From assembly GCA_964019055.1 (NCBI GenBank), contig OZ025206.1:27526128-27590127 (forward strand): a stretch of DNA of 64,000 bases, in the 5' to 3' direction. Below, in pieces: positions 23,747 to 36,095 of this stretch. The notes under the pieces were generated by a model, which had not been told where the DNA came from, did not search any database, and saw only the letters and a program-made list of their open reading frames with translations. The stretch is from Anthopleura xanthogrammica (Eukaryota; Cnidaria; Anthozoa; Actiniaria; Actiniidae). The position numbers were made by a program, and so were the translations under genes. Within the stretch, counting starts at the first letter, position 1; each line of letters opens with the position of its first letter.

Positions 23747-24588
23747 AAGGACGTTCGCGGGCAGGTGCGAAGTAAATTTCAATTTTATGAACTTGCCAGT
23801 TGATACAACAACATAAAACACACAAAATAAGCTCCCCGAAAATAGGGGGTGACCGTGCAATCCTGCGAGTAAAATGACTTAGAAGTCGATCATTTCGGCG
23901 CCTATCGTGAGCCACGTCATCAAGTGGTGAAAACAAAAAATAATACCAGTGATAAAAAACTTTATTTTTATATGGCATTAAAACTAACACTTTCTTTTTG
24001 AGGGACCTGAAACAAAGTACCTCTCGAACAAAACTGTCACTTTTTCTTGTTCTCGCGGGTCGAGATGAAGTAAACAAGTCGCGATAAATAATGTAATTTT
24101 TTTTTAATCTTTAGCATTTCTTCAAATATATATTGAAATAAAAAATGATGATCATCGTTCGTTTTGAAGAGATATAGCCGATCGAAATCGTTTTTGCAAC
24201 GAGCGTGACGGAGTTTGATCTTGGAAAATAAGCAGCTGATATGAATTAGTGACATAGGAATGACGTCACTGCAAAACTGAGGTGTCATGACGAATGCGAA
24301 AATTGACTTATAAAAGTTTATATCTAAGATAAATCTAGAGTTTGAGGAGAGGTGTTTGATATTTTGTATACATTCAGTTATGATATTAATTATTGACTGG
24401 GTAATAAATGAAATAGGTAACCGTTTCCCGAGTCGCTGAGCTATGGATGACACCAAAGTTTTTCAAATTTTCTCGATTCTGAATGGTTGATATTTTTTCT
24501 CAGATAAGCTGGATAGGTTAAGCATGCGCGTGCCGTCACGACATCTACGCAGAAGACATGTGCACAAACAATGCCCGCAAACGTCCTT
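23747..24588. mobile_element. MITE abutting the 3' end of copy B
   Basis: Ends AAGGACGTTCGCGGGCA (23747-23763) and TGCCCGCAAACGTCCTT (24572-24588) are inverted with one mismatch; 842 bp. Copies A and B stay similar up to about 12 bp beyond the stop codon and then diverge at this border, so the element replaced the native 3' flank of B. Confidence 0.8.
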
Positions 24589-24861
24589 CACTGGAAGTTT
24601 TTACTCTACTGGTTTCTCACAGATAAAGGGTTTTTTCTCAAAGCAGTGTCTACCAAACCACTGGCCATCTTTTCCTGCGGCTGCGCAGTGGTGATTGGTC
24701 ACCAGATGCTTCATGTTGCGTGACATCATCAAAGCTGTGAAGTTATCATGTGGGCTGCCATCTGACCATGAAAACTGACTGGTATGGCTCGTCCTGTTTA
24801 AGCCAATCCAAACAGCTGACAGGTCTGGAATATCAATCGCTGAAAGAAAAAGAAGTAAGTT

Positions 24862-25213
24862 AGAATGAAAGAATGAAAGAATGAAAGAATGAAAGAATGA
24901 AAGAATGAAAGAATGAAAGAATGAAAGAATGAAAGAATGAAAGAATGAAAGAATGAAAGAATGAAAGAATGAAAGAATGAAAGAATGAAAGAATGAAAGA
25001 ATGAAAGAATGAAAGAATGAAAGAATGAAAGAATGAAAGAATGAAAGAATGAAAGAATGAAAGAATGAAAGAATGAAAGAATGAAAGAATGAAAGAATGA
25101 AAGAATGAAAGAATGAAAGAATGAAAGAATGAAAGAATGAAAGAATGAAAGAATGAAAGAATGAAAGAATGAAAGAATGAAAGAATGAAAGAATGAAAGA
25201 ATGAAAGAATGAA
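24862..25213 (+). repeat. GAATGAAA octanucleotide array in last intron of copy B
   Basis: About 44 near-perfect 8-bp units, in the same intron that holds GACA repeats in A and CTGT repeats in C. Confidence 0.97.
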
Positions 25214-26149
25214 GAAAAAAAGACAGTGTCGATAACTAGGACATTTGCATTATCGCGTAATCGATCTCTCCTTCCAGAATCCTTACCACCAGTTTCTTAG
25301 CCCCACTATTCTCATGAGGAAATACAAATTTGAATATGACAGAAAAACGCGAAGCATTCTGGTAGTGGTGGTCAAATGACGCCATCAAGCAAACGTCCTA
25401 TTAATATTCTTTCTTTGATTTCTAATTAAACATTAACTGGTTTGATAAATAAAATAAGAGCGGTCCCGGCCCTGTTGGAGTGTTTACAAGGTCAAAGCAT
25501 GTAGGCTGCTGTTATAAGGTATAGTCATAGATTGTCTCGGCTGTTGAATGCACCTTGACTTCATCTCCAAATTCACGCCCTAATTTAACATTGGAATACG
25601 TCTCTCGTGGTTGGTTGACCGTATTCCACTGACATGGATTAATAGCATGAATAAGAAACCCGAAAAGCATTTCAAATTGTTGACTTACATTGTGCAAAGT
25701 CTTTCTTGATCTCATTGATACTGAGTTTTCTGTTATACATTTTCAAATTGCTCATGTGTCCTTTGAACGAGTTTGAAATGCTTGGATCGTAAAAATTGTT
25801 ACTCTTCATCCCAATGGTATAGTAGGAAGTATCCTCGGTCATTGCTCCTGAGAAGGTGTCAGGGATGTTTAATGTGTCTTTTATTATACCATTAATGGCG
25901 ACTTCTACTGTCGTTGTACTGTCATCACTTTTCCAACTTACGGCGATATGCGTCCAAACTCCGAACTCAATACTAACAAAAATAAGACATGGACGTCATT
26001 TTTTCAAGCAAATTAAAACTCAGAGAATTGACAGTCAATATCACTGGATGGAGAGAGGTCCTTATAATATGCAAAAGGAAAAAAATGTGCTGCACCTCCC
26101 CTCCGTGGCCCCTGCCCTATAAAGATGCAAATATGATTCAGTACGTCTT

Positions 26150-27612
26150 CTACCGTGTATTGCAATGCTTTACCATGTACTACTATGCATTACCATGCAC
26201 TACAAAGTACTACCATGTTCTTTCTCCAAGTACTGCCATGTCCTACAATGTCTCCTTTAATGTACTGCCATGCTCTACCATGCTCTACCATGCACTGCCA
26301 TGCTCTACCATCACTGCCATGCACTGCTATGCTATACCATGTAGTGCCATGCTCTACCATGCACTGCCATGCTCTACCATCACTGCCATGCACTGCTATG
26401 CTATACCATGTACTGCTATGCTATACCATGTACTGCCATGCTCTACTATGCACTGCCGCGCTCTACTATGAAATGCCATGCTCTACCATGCACTGCCATG
26501 CTCTACCATCACTGCCATGCACTGCCATGCTCTACCATGCACTGCCATGCTCTACTATGCACTGCCATGCTCTACCATGCACTGCCATGCTCTACCATCA
26601 CTGCCATGCACTGCTATGCTATACCATGTACTGCCATAATAATTAAATAATAATAATAATTTTATTTCAAAGCATCTAACTAGGTCTCGATGCTTTAACA
26701 ATATAACAATAAAAATAATATAGACAAATAATAAAAAAATAAAACGATAAAAACATATATATATAAATATTAACGCGTATACACCGAATCGGAAGTGATG
26801 CCATGCTATACCATTCACTATCATCACTGCCATGCTCTACCATGCACTGCCATGCTCTACCATGCTCTGCCATGCACTGCCATGCCCTACTATTTACTAC
26901 CATCACTGCCATGCTCTACCATCACTGCCATGCACTGCCATGTTTTGCCATGCACTGCCATGCCCTACTATTTACTACCATCACTGCCATGTTCTACCAT
27001 GCTCTGCCATGCACTGCCATGCTCTGCCATTCACTGCCATGCACTGCCATGCTCTACCATCACTGCCATGCACTGCCATGCTCTACCATCACTGCCATGC
27101 ACTGTCATGCTCTGCCATGCACTGCCATGCTCTGCCATGCTCTGCCATGCACTGCCATGCCCTACTATTTACTACCATCACTGCCATGCTCTACCATCAC
27201 TGCCATGCACTGCCATGTTTTGCCATGCACTGCCATGCCCTACTATTTACTACCATCACTGCCATGTTCTACCATGCTCTGCCATGCACTGCCATGCTCT
27301 GCCATTCACTGCCATGCACTGCCATGCTCTACCATCACTGCCATGCACTGCCATGCTCTACCATCACTGCCATGCACTGCCATGCTCTACCATCACTGCC
27401 ATGCACTGCCATGCCCTACTATTTACTACTATCACTGCCATGCTCTACCATCACTGCCATGCACTGCCATGCCCTACTATTTACTACTATCACTGCCATG
27501 CTCTACCATCACTGCCATGCTTTACCATTTACTATCATCACTGCCATGCTCTGCCGCGCACTGCCACGCCCTACTATGTACTACCATCACTGCCATGCTC
27601 TACCATGTACTA
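26150..27612 (+). repeat. CCATG-rich minisatellite with 10-bp base unit
   Basis: Variants of CTGCCATGCA and CTACCATGCT, mixed with CATCACTGC, over 1.4 kb in intron 5 of copy B. Longer blocks repeat within it (the CCCTACTATTTACTACCATC block recurs several times). No stop-prone motif occurs, so all plus frames run open for about 270 codons; this is a composition effect. Confidence 0.95.
26637..26800 (-). mobile_element. Short LINE 3' tail inserted in the minisatellite
   Basis: On the minus strand it reads GCATCGAGACC, TTAGATGCTTTG and an ATT-repeat tail; it splits the CCATG array. The same 3' end type as 15040-15260. Confidence 0.65.
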
Positions 27613-28454
27613 GTTTGTACTGTGTACATTATATAATTTTACATTGACAAAAAAGGAATTATGGTACGTAGGGGCTTTTTATATCTAAGGTTATACGAGG
27701 TGGGGGGGGGGGGGGGGGGCCTTGAAAAAGTCTTTGACGTACGTCAATGGCAAGCAGGGTCCTCAATTTATCATCAGTTCTCCCAAACAATTTTTTGTGA
27801 ATGCTTCCTTATCATAGTGGATTTCTAGTATAACTGTTGAAATGATTGCGAACTACACTTACCTTATTATTTCAGTTGTCTTGGTAGAGGGACTTGTGTC
27901 AGTTTTTATTAAAAATTTGATCGATTTCATGTTTCTATTCAGCCAAATCTGGATACTGGGCACAGGATATCCATTGAATATCATAGGATACTTGGCTATG
28001 GATTCGAGGAATCGAACCCAAAGAATAATAGTAAATTCTGTTGTTAATCGAACAGCAGGTATTTCAACTAAAGTTTTATCTCCACTGAAATACAGCGCTT
28101 TTCGTCCATCAGCCACTTCGTATCGTACCTCACCCGTGGTGATCTGGAACCTTTCAAGATAATAAGAGATCATGTGGTAGAAGTTAGTGTTACCCTCTCT
28201 GACTAGATCCTCATAACTGCTTGAATCTCATTCAAAACTCACTAAAACTACCTCTTCACGTGACTCACTCACGTCATCAAAGGTGTCGTGTTACGATCCT
28301 CACATTAGTACGAGCACGGGCCGCGGCGTTAAGACCGGTTGACACAGTACAGCTTTTGCTTACAACTGTCGCATGCAATCTGCTTATACGCCACGCTTCT
28401 CGCGCCACGGATCGCCTTCGGTTCGCTATATAAAAGCGCCTCTGGAAACTGGCT

Positions 28455-28575
28455 ATTACAACACGAAATACGTCGTGTAAATCAACCCTACAACTTGCTA
28501 CAACTTTTTTCTTGTTATACACAACAGTTGTGAACAAATTGTAGGGTTGGCTTACATGACGCATTTCGTGTTTTA
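28455..28575. repeat. Hairpin in intron 4 of copy B
   Basis: ACACGAAATACGTCGTG and AACCCTACAACTTG are mirrored by CAAATTGTAGGGTTGG and GACGCATTTCGTG. A small imperfect palindrome, probably a MITE relic. Confidence 0.6.
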
Positions 28576-29322
28576 CGCATTGTACGGATAAAAACTGGTA
28601 TACATTCGATAGAAGAACGTTTAGTTCTATGACACATTTTATAAAACCTTTGAATATTCCGAAGCATCGCAACGAAAAAGTGGGTGGCCGTTACAAGTTT
28701 CAACCCCCTTATGAGTTACTGGACTTACTTGATATCTTGTATTATTAGTACTCTGTATTATTATCATTCAGTACTATTATTATTATTTCAAAATTTGGAG
28801 AGATCATTATCTTTGTCCGTTTATAGGAAGAAAAAACTTACAAGGATATAATTTTTTCCCCTTTAAAATTGGCCTCAAATATGCGTCTATCCTCTTATCG
28901 AACATATTAGCCAATCAGCAATCGAGAAATTGTGGTAAAAAATCAAGCACCTGATCGGTGAAAGGAGAATGAGTTTATCTTAGAGAAATTATTAAAGTAC
29001 TATAAGATATGGTAAGTAATGCAATTTTTTTTGCATCGGTATAAAGTGTTTAAAGTACACATAGTATTAAACGTGTTTTGACTTACTTGATATCTTTGTC
29101 TGTACCGTCCAGTCTAAACTGAGCCACTCCACCCTCTAGTGATGTACCTTAACCATAAATAAGAAAAGGTCTTAGTTTCGATACCAGCAGCAGTTACTTA
29201 CAGGTTAAAAAAGACGTGGAGGAGGATGGTTGATTGGGTGGCTAGCCACCCAAATGAAATAATCCTAATCATGATTGCCCACATGTAGTCATGTATTTAA
29301 TATACTGATTTTGGATGTAGTT

Positions 29323-29672
29323 TTACAGTCAAAATGGCTCAAGCGTACCCCCCTAAAATCCATTAATTATTAATGGATTCTTGATGAATTAATGAATTCA
29401 TTATTCGAATATTGAGTTCATTATTCACTGTGACTCCAAATTGAAAGTAGATTATCTACTTCAGTTTTGATTCGATTCTTCAACAATTGCCATGCCAAGG
29501 TAGAAAAACTCCCCAGAAAGGCATCCCTTAGAATTTTAGTGTGAAATAAATGTTAAGTTTGGAGTCTTCCGATTTTTTAATGAAAACTCAGAGTGAATAA
29601 TCAACTCAATATTCGAATAGTGAAATCATTAATGGAGCATACGGGCGTACGCTTGAGCTGTTTTGACTGTAA
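29323..29672. mobile_element. 350-bp MITE in intron 3 of copy B
   Basis: Left end TTACAGTCAAAATGGCTC is mirrored at the right end (GAGCTGTTTTGACTGTAA), with further inverted pairing inside (CTCAATATTCGAAT). No ORF. Confidence 0.75.
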
Positions 29673-29985
29673 GAGTAGATTTTAAAGCAATAAATTAGAG
29701 AGAAAAAAATTCTTTAGTCTCAGCTTCCTTGTCTCTCTCCACGTACCGTATCTCATCAGTCTAATTTGACTAAAATCTCTTCCTTACGGGACCTATCTCG
29801 CTTTATTGGGTGATAAACGTCCATGTATGTGACGTGTATGGTCTCTCCAATTGGATCAAAGTCATGAATTATTCATGATCATGAGTTTGAGATATATATA
29901 TTTACTTATTATATAGACACTTGTATTTTACTGAGAAATACGCCACTCATATTTTTAATATAAAATAAAATATAAATAATAAAAA

Positions 29986-30229
29986 TAAATGAGAATTAAC
30001 AGTGGAATCCACAGAGTGGCTCTTACTCCACTGCATTCCAATTGGAATTTAGAAGTTGATTTTTGAGGAGGGAGGAAAAACCGGAGAACCCGGAAAAACC
30101 CTCGAAGCACAGGAGAGAACCAACAAACAACTCTACTCACATACGACACCGAGCCCAGCGGGGCTCGAACTCGGGTCGCCTTGGTGAGAGGCAAGCGCTC
30201 TCACCGCTACACCACCCGTGCTTCCCAAA
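29986..30229 (-). mobile_element. tRNA-derived SINE, near full length
   Basis: Minus strand: head GGGAAGCACGGGTGG, A box GGTGTAGCGGTGAGAG, B box GAGTTCGAGCCCC, then a body with TCTCTCCTGTGCTTCGAGGG. Same family as 59469-59722 and the fragment at 46668-46802. Confidence 0.85.
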
Positions 30230-30357
30230 TAATATGAACTAGATCCGGGACCTCAGTGACATATTTTCCATCACTTCACACGTGACGTCACATCCTATCT
30301 TTTCTCACTCAGGATCGGTCAAAATGGACGCCAAATGAGGTTTTTTTCCGGGATTTG

Positions 30358-30487
30358 TCTATATAATAAAAAGAAAATTACACGTTGGCTTGAAGATATG
30401 AAGTTTATCTGCGTTCACTCGTGAAATATTTTCACCAGGAGAAGATAAACTTCATATCTTCTCGCCACCGTGTAATATCCTCTATAT
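30358..30487. mobile_element. Small palindromic MITE in intron 3 of copy B
   Basis: ATTACACG and GAAGATATGAAGTTTATCT are mirrored by AGATAAACTTCATATCTTC and CGTGTAAT; borders are TATATAAT/CTCTATAT-like. Confidence 0.7.
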
Positions 30488-31039
30488 GTTAAGGTTATCG
30501 TGATAAACACATTAAATGAAAAAGAATATTTTCTCCACAAATTCTGGATACTGTTTTGACTTACCATTCGTGTTGTTCATACGGTCTTTCACGAATACAT
30601 TGTACGCAAAATCATTTTCATGATGACTGGAGATTGACATGAGGTCTCCACCCAGGGACTGGCAATAACTGCGAGCATCCAACCACGTCAAGATCCCGTC
30701 CTTGAAGAGTTTTAGAGCAACTTTACCATACCTATACCAGCCATTCCCAAGATCTGAATAAAATCAAGTGAATTAAGACCGACTGACTATAAATATTGCC
30801 TTTAGCGTTCAAAACGAAAAATATCGAATTTTCTTGCTTGAAATGAAAATGTTTTTATAAGTTACTGGTAAGAAATACCAAACAAAAAAAGCTGTACGGT
30901 AACATTTTAATTTTACACTTCAAATCTTTGAAGAAGTTTTGTAAAATATTGGTATACATTTCAAAAAAGGTTGTTGGAGGCAAAAGAAGATAAATAGTGG
31001 TTTGAGCATGCGCATTAATAACCACTGACCCATCAAATC

Positions 31040-31428
31040 ATTGCCGAGTTTTATATCGTGAGGGCCTGGGTACGAGTCCCTAAAGTGTGATGATGACAAC
31101 ACAAAACTCACATAGCCAAAGAGAACACATCGAGCTATACAAAATTCCGAAGTTTGGTGTTAGTCGGATCATTATTGATGAACTTACAGCCATTCAAAAA
31201 TACAAAGAAATGTATGGTGTCCGGATAAAATGTCAGGACACGATACATTTCTTTGAAAATTCTAGCATTTTTGAATGTCTGTAAGTCGTTCAATATTGAT
31301 CCGATTAACACCAATCTTCGGGATTCTATAAAGCTCGAAATGTTCTTTTTGGCTATGTGAGAATTGTGTTGTCATCATCACAATTTAGGAACTCGTACCC
31401 AGTGCCTCACGAGATGAAACTCGGCAAT
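31040..31428. mobile_element. 389-bp MITE with long inverted arms
   Basis: Starts ATTGCCGAGTTT and ends AAACTCGGCAAT. The arms pair over most of the element (CTCACATAGCCAAA; GTTGGTGTTA/TCGGATCA). Comparison with the same intron in A shows a clean insertion. Confidence 0.85.
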
Positions 31429-31502
31429 GGCACAAGAATCTTCCGGAGGAAGAAGGAAACGAGAGAATTGTGTAAAGAAAAACTAGTTAAATGCATAGGC
31501 GG

Positions 31503-31683
31503 CAGAATTCCTTCCTTCCTTTCCTTCTTTCCTTCTTAGAACCTTCCTTTCTTCCTTTCTTCCTTTCAATATCTTTCTTTCCTACCTTTTTGTTCCATCC
31601 ATCCCTCCCTCCCTCCCTCCCTCCCTCCCTCCCTCCCTCCCTCCCTCCCTCCCTCCCTCCCTCCCTCCCTCCCTCCCTCCCTC
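31503..31683 (+). repeat. TTCC/TCCC microsatellite
   Basis: CCTT-type units followed by about 22 CCCT units, at the point where copy B stops resembling copy A. Confidence 0.95.
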
Positions 31684-32467
31684 GATACCTGCTGCAATGT
31701 TGACCTATATAGGTTTATCCACCTGTTCTACTCTAATTATACGTGTTATAAAGAAGAGATAATTAGTATTAAAGGTAATTGAGCACAGTTATGCTCTCTG
31801 TGATGGGCGCTTTTAAGGGTCCTTCCTCAATTTTTCTGATTTTGTACGGAAATTCCAAAAATGTAATTTTGACACATTTGTGCTTATTATTCGCACCCAA
31901 AAGAAAATGCCGGTCAATTGGCACCTGAATCATGGTAGCAATGTCCTCTTCCAATGTTAGATAATCTATTTATATTCAAGGTGAGTTAGCCGAGTTATTT
32001 ATGTTCATGTAATTTCACCTCAACTTTGTATTTTAGTGAAAAGATTCCAAAGACAAGATTTGAAACATGTAAACAGATTTGACCAAGGATAGCTTCTAGT
32101 TTCAAGAGGAAAAGAAGTCACTCTTTTATTTGAACATTGCAATAAAAGTCAAAAATCACATAATATTAGATAAGAAAGGGTATTCATGTTTGACAATAGA
32201 GGTATAAGGAATAAATCTAGGCCTAGCATTCTCCACATTATTCTTTTTTCCAAAGCATGTATCATAAGTCTATTTTAGTTTATCAAGAAGCTCATATCTA
32301 AAAAAAAAATGTTTTTCGACTTATTTACTTGGTTCAAATGTGAAGCAAACATTTTGCATTGAATACGACATTGGTATTTTGACTACCTGACGTCAACAAA
32401 AACTAGATTTCACTTTGTCAAATGTCTAGTGCTTGAGATAAAAACAAATTCATAAACTCTTAATGAG

Positions 32468-35400
32468 TGTACTGTCGCACTTTGTAATAAATCATGTCGC
32501 ACTTTGTAATAAATCTGTCGCACTTTGTAATACCTGTCGCACTTTGTGATAAATCATGTCGCACTTTGTAATAAAAAAGCTGTCGCACTTTGTAATAAAT
32601 CATGTCGCACTTTGTAATAAATCATGTCGCACTTTGTAATACCTGTCGCACTTTGTGATAAATCATGTCGCACTTTGTAATAAAAAAGCTGTCGCACTTT
32701 GTAAAAAATCATGTCGCACTTTGTAATAAAAAAGCTGTCGCACTTTGTAATAAATCATGTCGCACTTTGTAATAAATCATGTCGCACTTTGTAATACCTG
32801 TCGCACTTTGTAATAAATCTTGTCGCACTTTGTAATAAAAAAGCTGTCGCACTTTGTAGTAACCTTCGTCGCACTTTGTAATAAAAAAAGCTGTCGCACT
32901 TTGTAATAAATCATGTCGCACTTTGTAATAAATCATGTCGCACTTTGTAATACCTGTCGCACTTTGTAATAAATCATGTCGCACTTTGTAATAAAAAAGC
33001 TGTCGCACTTTGTAATAAATCATGTCGCACTTTGTAATAAAAAAGCTGTCGCACTTTGTAATACCTGTTGCACTTTGTAATAAATCATGTCGCACTTTGT
33101 AATAAAAAAGCTGTCGCACTTTGTAATAAATCATGTCGCACTTTGTAATAAAAAAGCTGTCGCACTTTGTAATAAATCATGTCGCACTTTGTAATAAAAA
33201 AGCTGTCGCACTTTGTAATAACCTTCGTCGTACTTTGTAATACTCATTACCAAAGAGTGCATAATATATATAAAGCGTTATTGACCAAGTGTATTTTGAT
33301 CGATCAACACTGCATGCATGAGATGACGTCATTGGTCACGTGGCTACACACCTTACTGATACCAATGTACAAAATGTCACAGTTAGAGTGCAAACAGTAT
33401 ATCTGTGAAACATTTGGCAAAACAAAATTGCACAAATTTGTACAAATTCTATTGTTTTCTATAGTTTAATTAGCACCATTTTGTGCTATTTAGTAATTTG
33501 TATTTCACGGATATACTGTTTGCACTCTAGTCGTAAAAATTTTCCATCTCAAAATTTGGCAAAAGTTTCATAAACATATGAAAGATAGCATGTCAAGCTT
33601 ATGAAAAAGCCAAAGAAAATGTTTTTTTTAGGGAAAACGGCCATTTTTCGTATCCCAATACCTTAATACTAATTTTGTAACAGATCATTTAGTTGAAAAA
33701 AGAGTAAGTTGTATTACGACTGTTTTCATTGCTACGCGCTGATCGAGACAACCGTCGCGACAGGGTTATCGGGCAATACACTGCCGTCAATCAATTAAAT
33801 GGTTAGATTACCTAAAGGTAAATGCCTAGCTCTGACTTTCTAAATGCTGAAACCTGACGTTCGATTGGTCATTTCTCATGAGAACAACTAGGATATGGAA
33901 CGTTCTCAATCCCCTTCCCTAAATTTGAAATGCTCCTTCTGCTGCCTCTGGACTATTCGTTTTCACTTCTATTAATGAAAAACAATCTTTGAATACAAAA
34001 AAAAAAATGGGTTTCGATTCAGCAAACATAAGCAGTATTCTAAAATGAATTGGTTACATGTATTCAAATATTAATCAATCCGTTAAGACGAAGAACTGAT
34101 AGAGTATACTGTGCTTCGACGCTTATATGCTAAACATGTTGCAGCTTACGTTTTAATTATATTATGCACTCTTTGGTAATAAGTATTACAAAGTGCGACG
34201 AAGGTTATTACAAAGTGCGACAGCTTTTTTTATTACGAAGTGCGACGAAGGTTATTACAAAGTGCGACAGCTTTTTTATTACAAAGTGCGACAAGATTTA
34301 TTACAAAGTGCGACAGGTATTACAAAGTGCGACAAGATTTATTACAAAGTGCGACACGTATTACAAAGTGCGACAAGATTTATTACAAAGTGCGACAGGT
34401 ATTACAAAGTGCGACAAGATTTATTACAAAGTGCGACAGGTATTACAAAGTGCGACAAGATTTATTACAAAGTGCGACAGGTATTACAAAGTGCGACAAG
34501 ATTTATTACAAAGTGCGACAGGTATTACAAAGTGCGACAAGATTTATTACAAAGTGCGACAGGTATTACAAAGTGCGACAGATTTATTACAAAGTGCGAC
34601 AGGTATTACAAAGTGCGACAAGATTTATTACAAAGTGCGACAGGTATTACAAAGTGCGACAAGATTTATTACAAAGTGCGACAGGTATTACAAAGTGCGA
34701 CAAGATTTATTACAAAGTGCGACAGGTATTACAAAGTGCGACAAGATTTATTACAAAGTGCGACAGGTATTACAAAGTGCGACAAGATTTATTACAAAGT
34801 GCGACAGGTATTACAAAGTGCGACAAGATTTATTACAAAGTGCGACAGGTATTACAAAGTGCGACAAGATTTATTACAAAGTGCGACAGGTATTACAAAG
34901 TGCGACAAGATTTATTACAAAGTGCGACAGGTATTACAAAGTGCGACAGATTTATTACAAAGTGCGACAGGTATTACAAAGTGCAACAAGATTTATTACA
35001 AAGTGCGACAGGTATTACAAAGTGCGACAAGATTTATTACAAAGTGCGACAGGTATTACAAAGTGCGACAAGATTTATTACAAAGTGCGACAGGTATTAC
35101 AAAGTGCGACAAGATTTATTACAAAGTGCGACAGGTATTACAAAGTGCGACAAGATTTATTACAAAGTGCGACAGGTATTACAAAGTGCGACAAGATTTA
35201 TTACAAAGTGCGACAGGTATTACAAAGTGCGACAAGATTTATTACAAAGTGCGACAGGTATTACAAAGTGCGACAAGATTTATTACAAAGTGCGACAGGT
35301 ATTACAAAGTGCGACAAGATTTATTACAAAGTGCGACAGGTATTACAAAGTGCGACAAGATTTATTACAAAGTGCGACAGGTATTACAAAGTGCGACAAG

Positions 35401-35503
35401 ATTTATTACAAAGTGCGACAGGTATTACAAAGTGCGACAGATTTATTACAAAGTGCGATAGGTATTACAAAGTGCGACGATTATTACAAAGTGCGACAGT
35501 ACA
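32468..35503. mobile_element. Foldback-type transposon with tandem-repeat arms
   Basis: Left end TGTACTGTCGCACTTTGTAA and right end TTACAAAGTGCGACAGTACA are exact inverted copies, flanked by a 5-bp duplication ATGAG (32463-32467 and 35504-35508). The arms are arrays of a TTACAAAGTGCGACA core: left 32468-33245 (spacers of three kinds), right about 34180-35503 (regular 41-bp double unit, about 28 times), inverted to each other. The arms continue into unique sequence (CTCATTACCAAAGAGTGCAT at 33245, mirrored near 34155). The 0.9-kb centre has no transposase, so it is non-autonomous. The design resembles Drosophila FB elements. It sits in the part of copy B that replaced exon 2. Confidence 0.85.
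33385..33528. repeat. Inner 144-bp hairpin of the foldback element
   Basis: 26-bp arms with one mismatch: AGAGTGCAAACAGTATATC at 33385 and its complement ending at 33528. May be a smaller MITE nested in the centre. Confidence 0.8.
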
Positions 35504-36095
35504 ATGAGGCTAATTTTTAAAGCCAGCCGGTTCTCTTGCCGGTTCTTCAAGTACAGTGGCAAAACATAGTTCAAGTTAAAACTGTTCACGACATGTGCTC
35601 ACATGGTTTTTCCCACTCCATGGCAATTTGATTGACACATTTTATACCCATATTTACTTAGCCTGAGTGCAGCCTGACTTTTACTCCAGAGTTATATTCT
35701 GGCTGCACGCAGGCTATTTTTTACTGTCACCTCAAGATATTGCAAATAACAATCACAATGAGTCTTATCTGCTTCAACCACATTACTTTCGATTTCTCGA
35801 TAATGGCTTGAATGTATGCAGTTTACAGATCCATATACTAAAAATAGATTTCACACCACTGGACCCCCCGCATGACTCAGGCAAACAAACCTCAACATTT
35901 ACAGTAAATGTATGGGAGTTCAATCTCCAATCACTGTTTTTTACAATTTATCAACGTTTTTTCCAACAAATCACCATATACCGAAAGATATCTAAAGAGA
36001 TATGCACAGCACTAAGAATACTTGCACAGGCAACCCAGTGAACACTCCCAGAGCGTCGAGTTTATTATGTATTTGCGTAATTACCAAGAATGTAA
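35504..36095. other. No gene seen (intron of copy B)
   Basis: A 124-codon plus frame (35667-36041) has no recognisable domain. AGCCTG...CAGGCT pairs at 35659-35714 form a short hairpin. Confidence 0.5.

Noticed and set aside
26795..27647. Three plus-strand ORFs of about 270 codons rich in Cys, His and Leu
   Set aside because: Minisatellite composition: all three frames are open together.
27842..28162. 106-codon plus-strand ORF
   Set aside because: Antisense shadow of LamG exon 5 of copy B; the same shadow appears opposite the same exon in C.
32468..35503. Regular spaced repeats that could be called a CRISPR array
   Set aside because: Spacers are not unique (three fixed types), units are 19-24 bp, arms are inverted, and the context is a eukaryotic intron.
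34164..35520. Three overlapping plus-strand ORFs of 422-447 codons and a minus ORF at 32709-33134
   Set aside because: They are the open frames of the TTACAAAGTGCGACA array. The 41-bp unit lacks stops, so every frame cycles through the same peptide; no start context, codon bias or domain.
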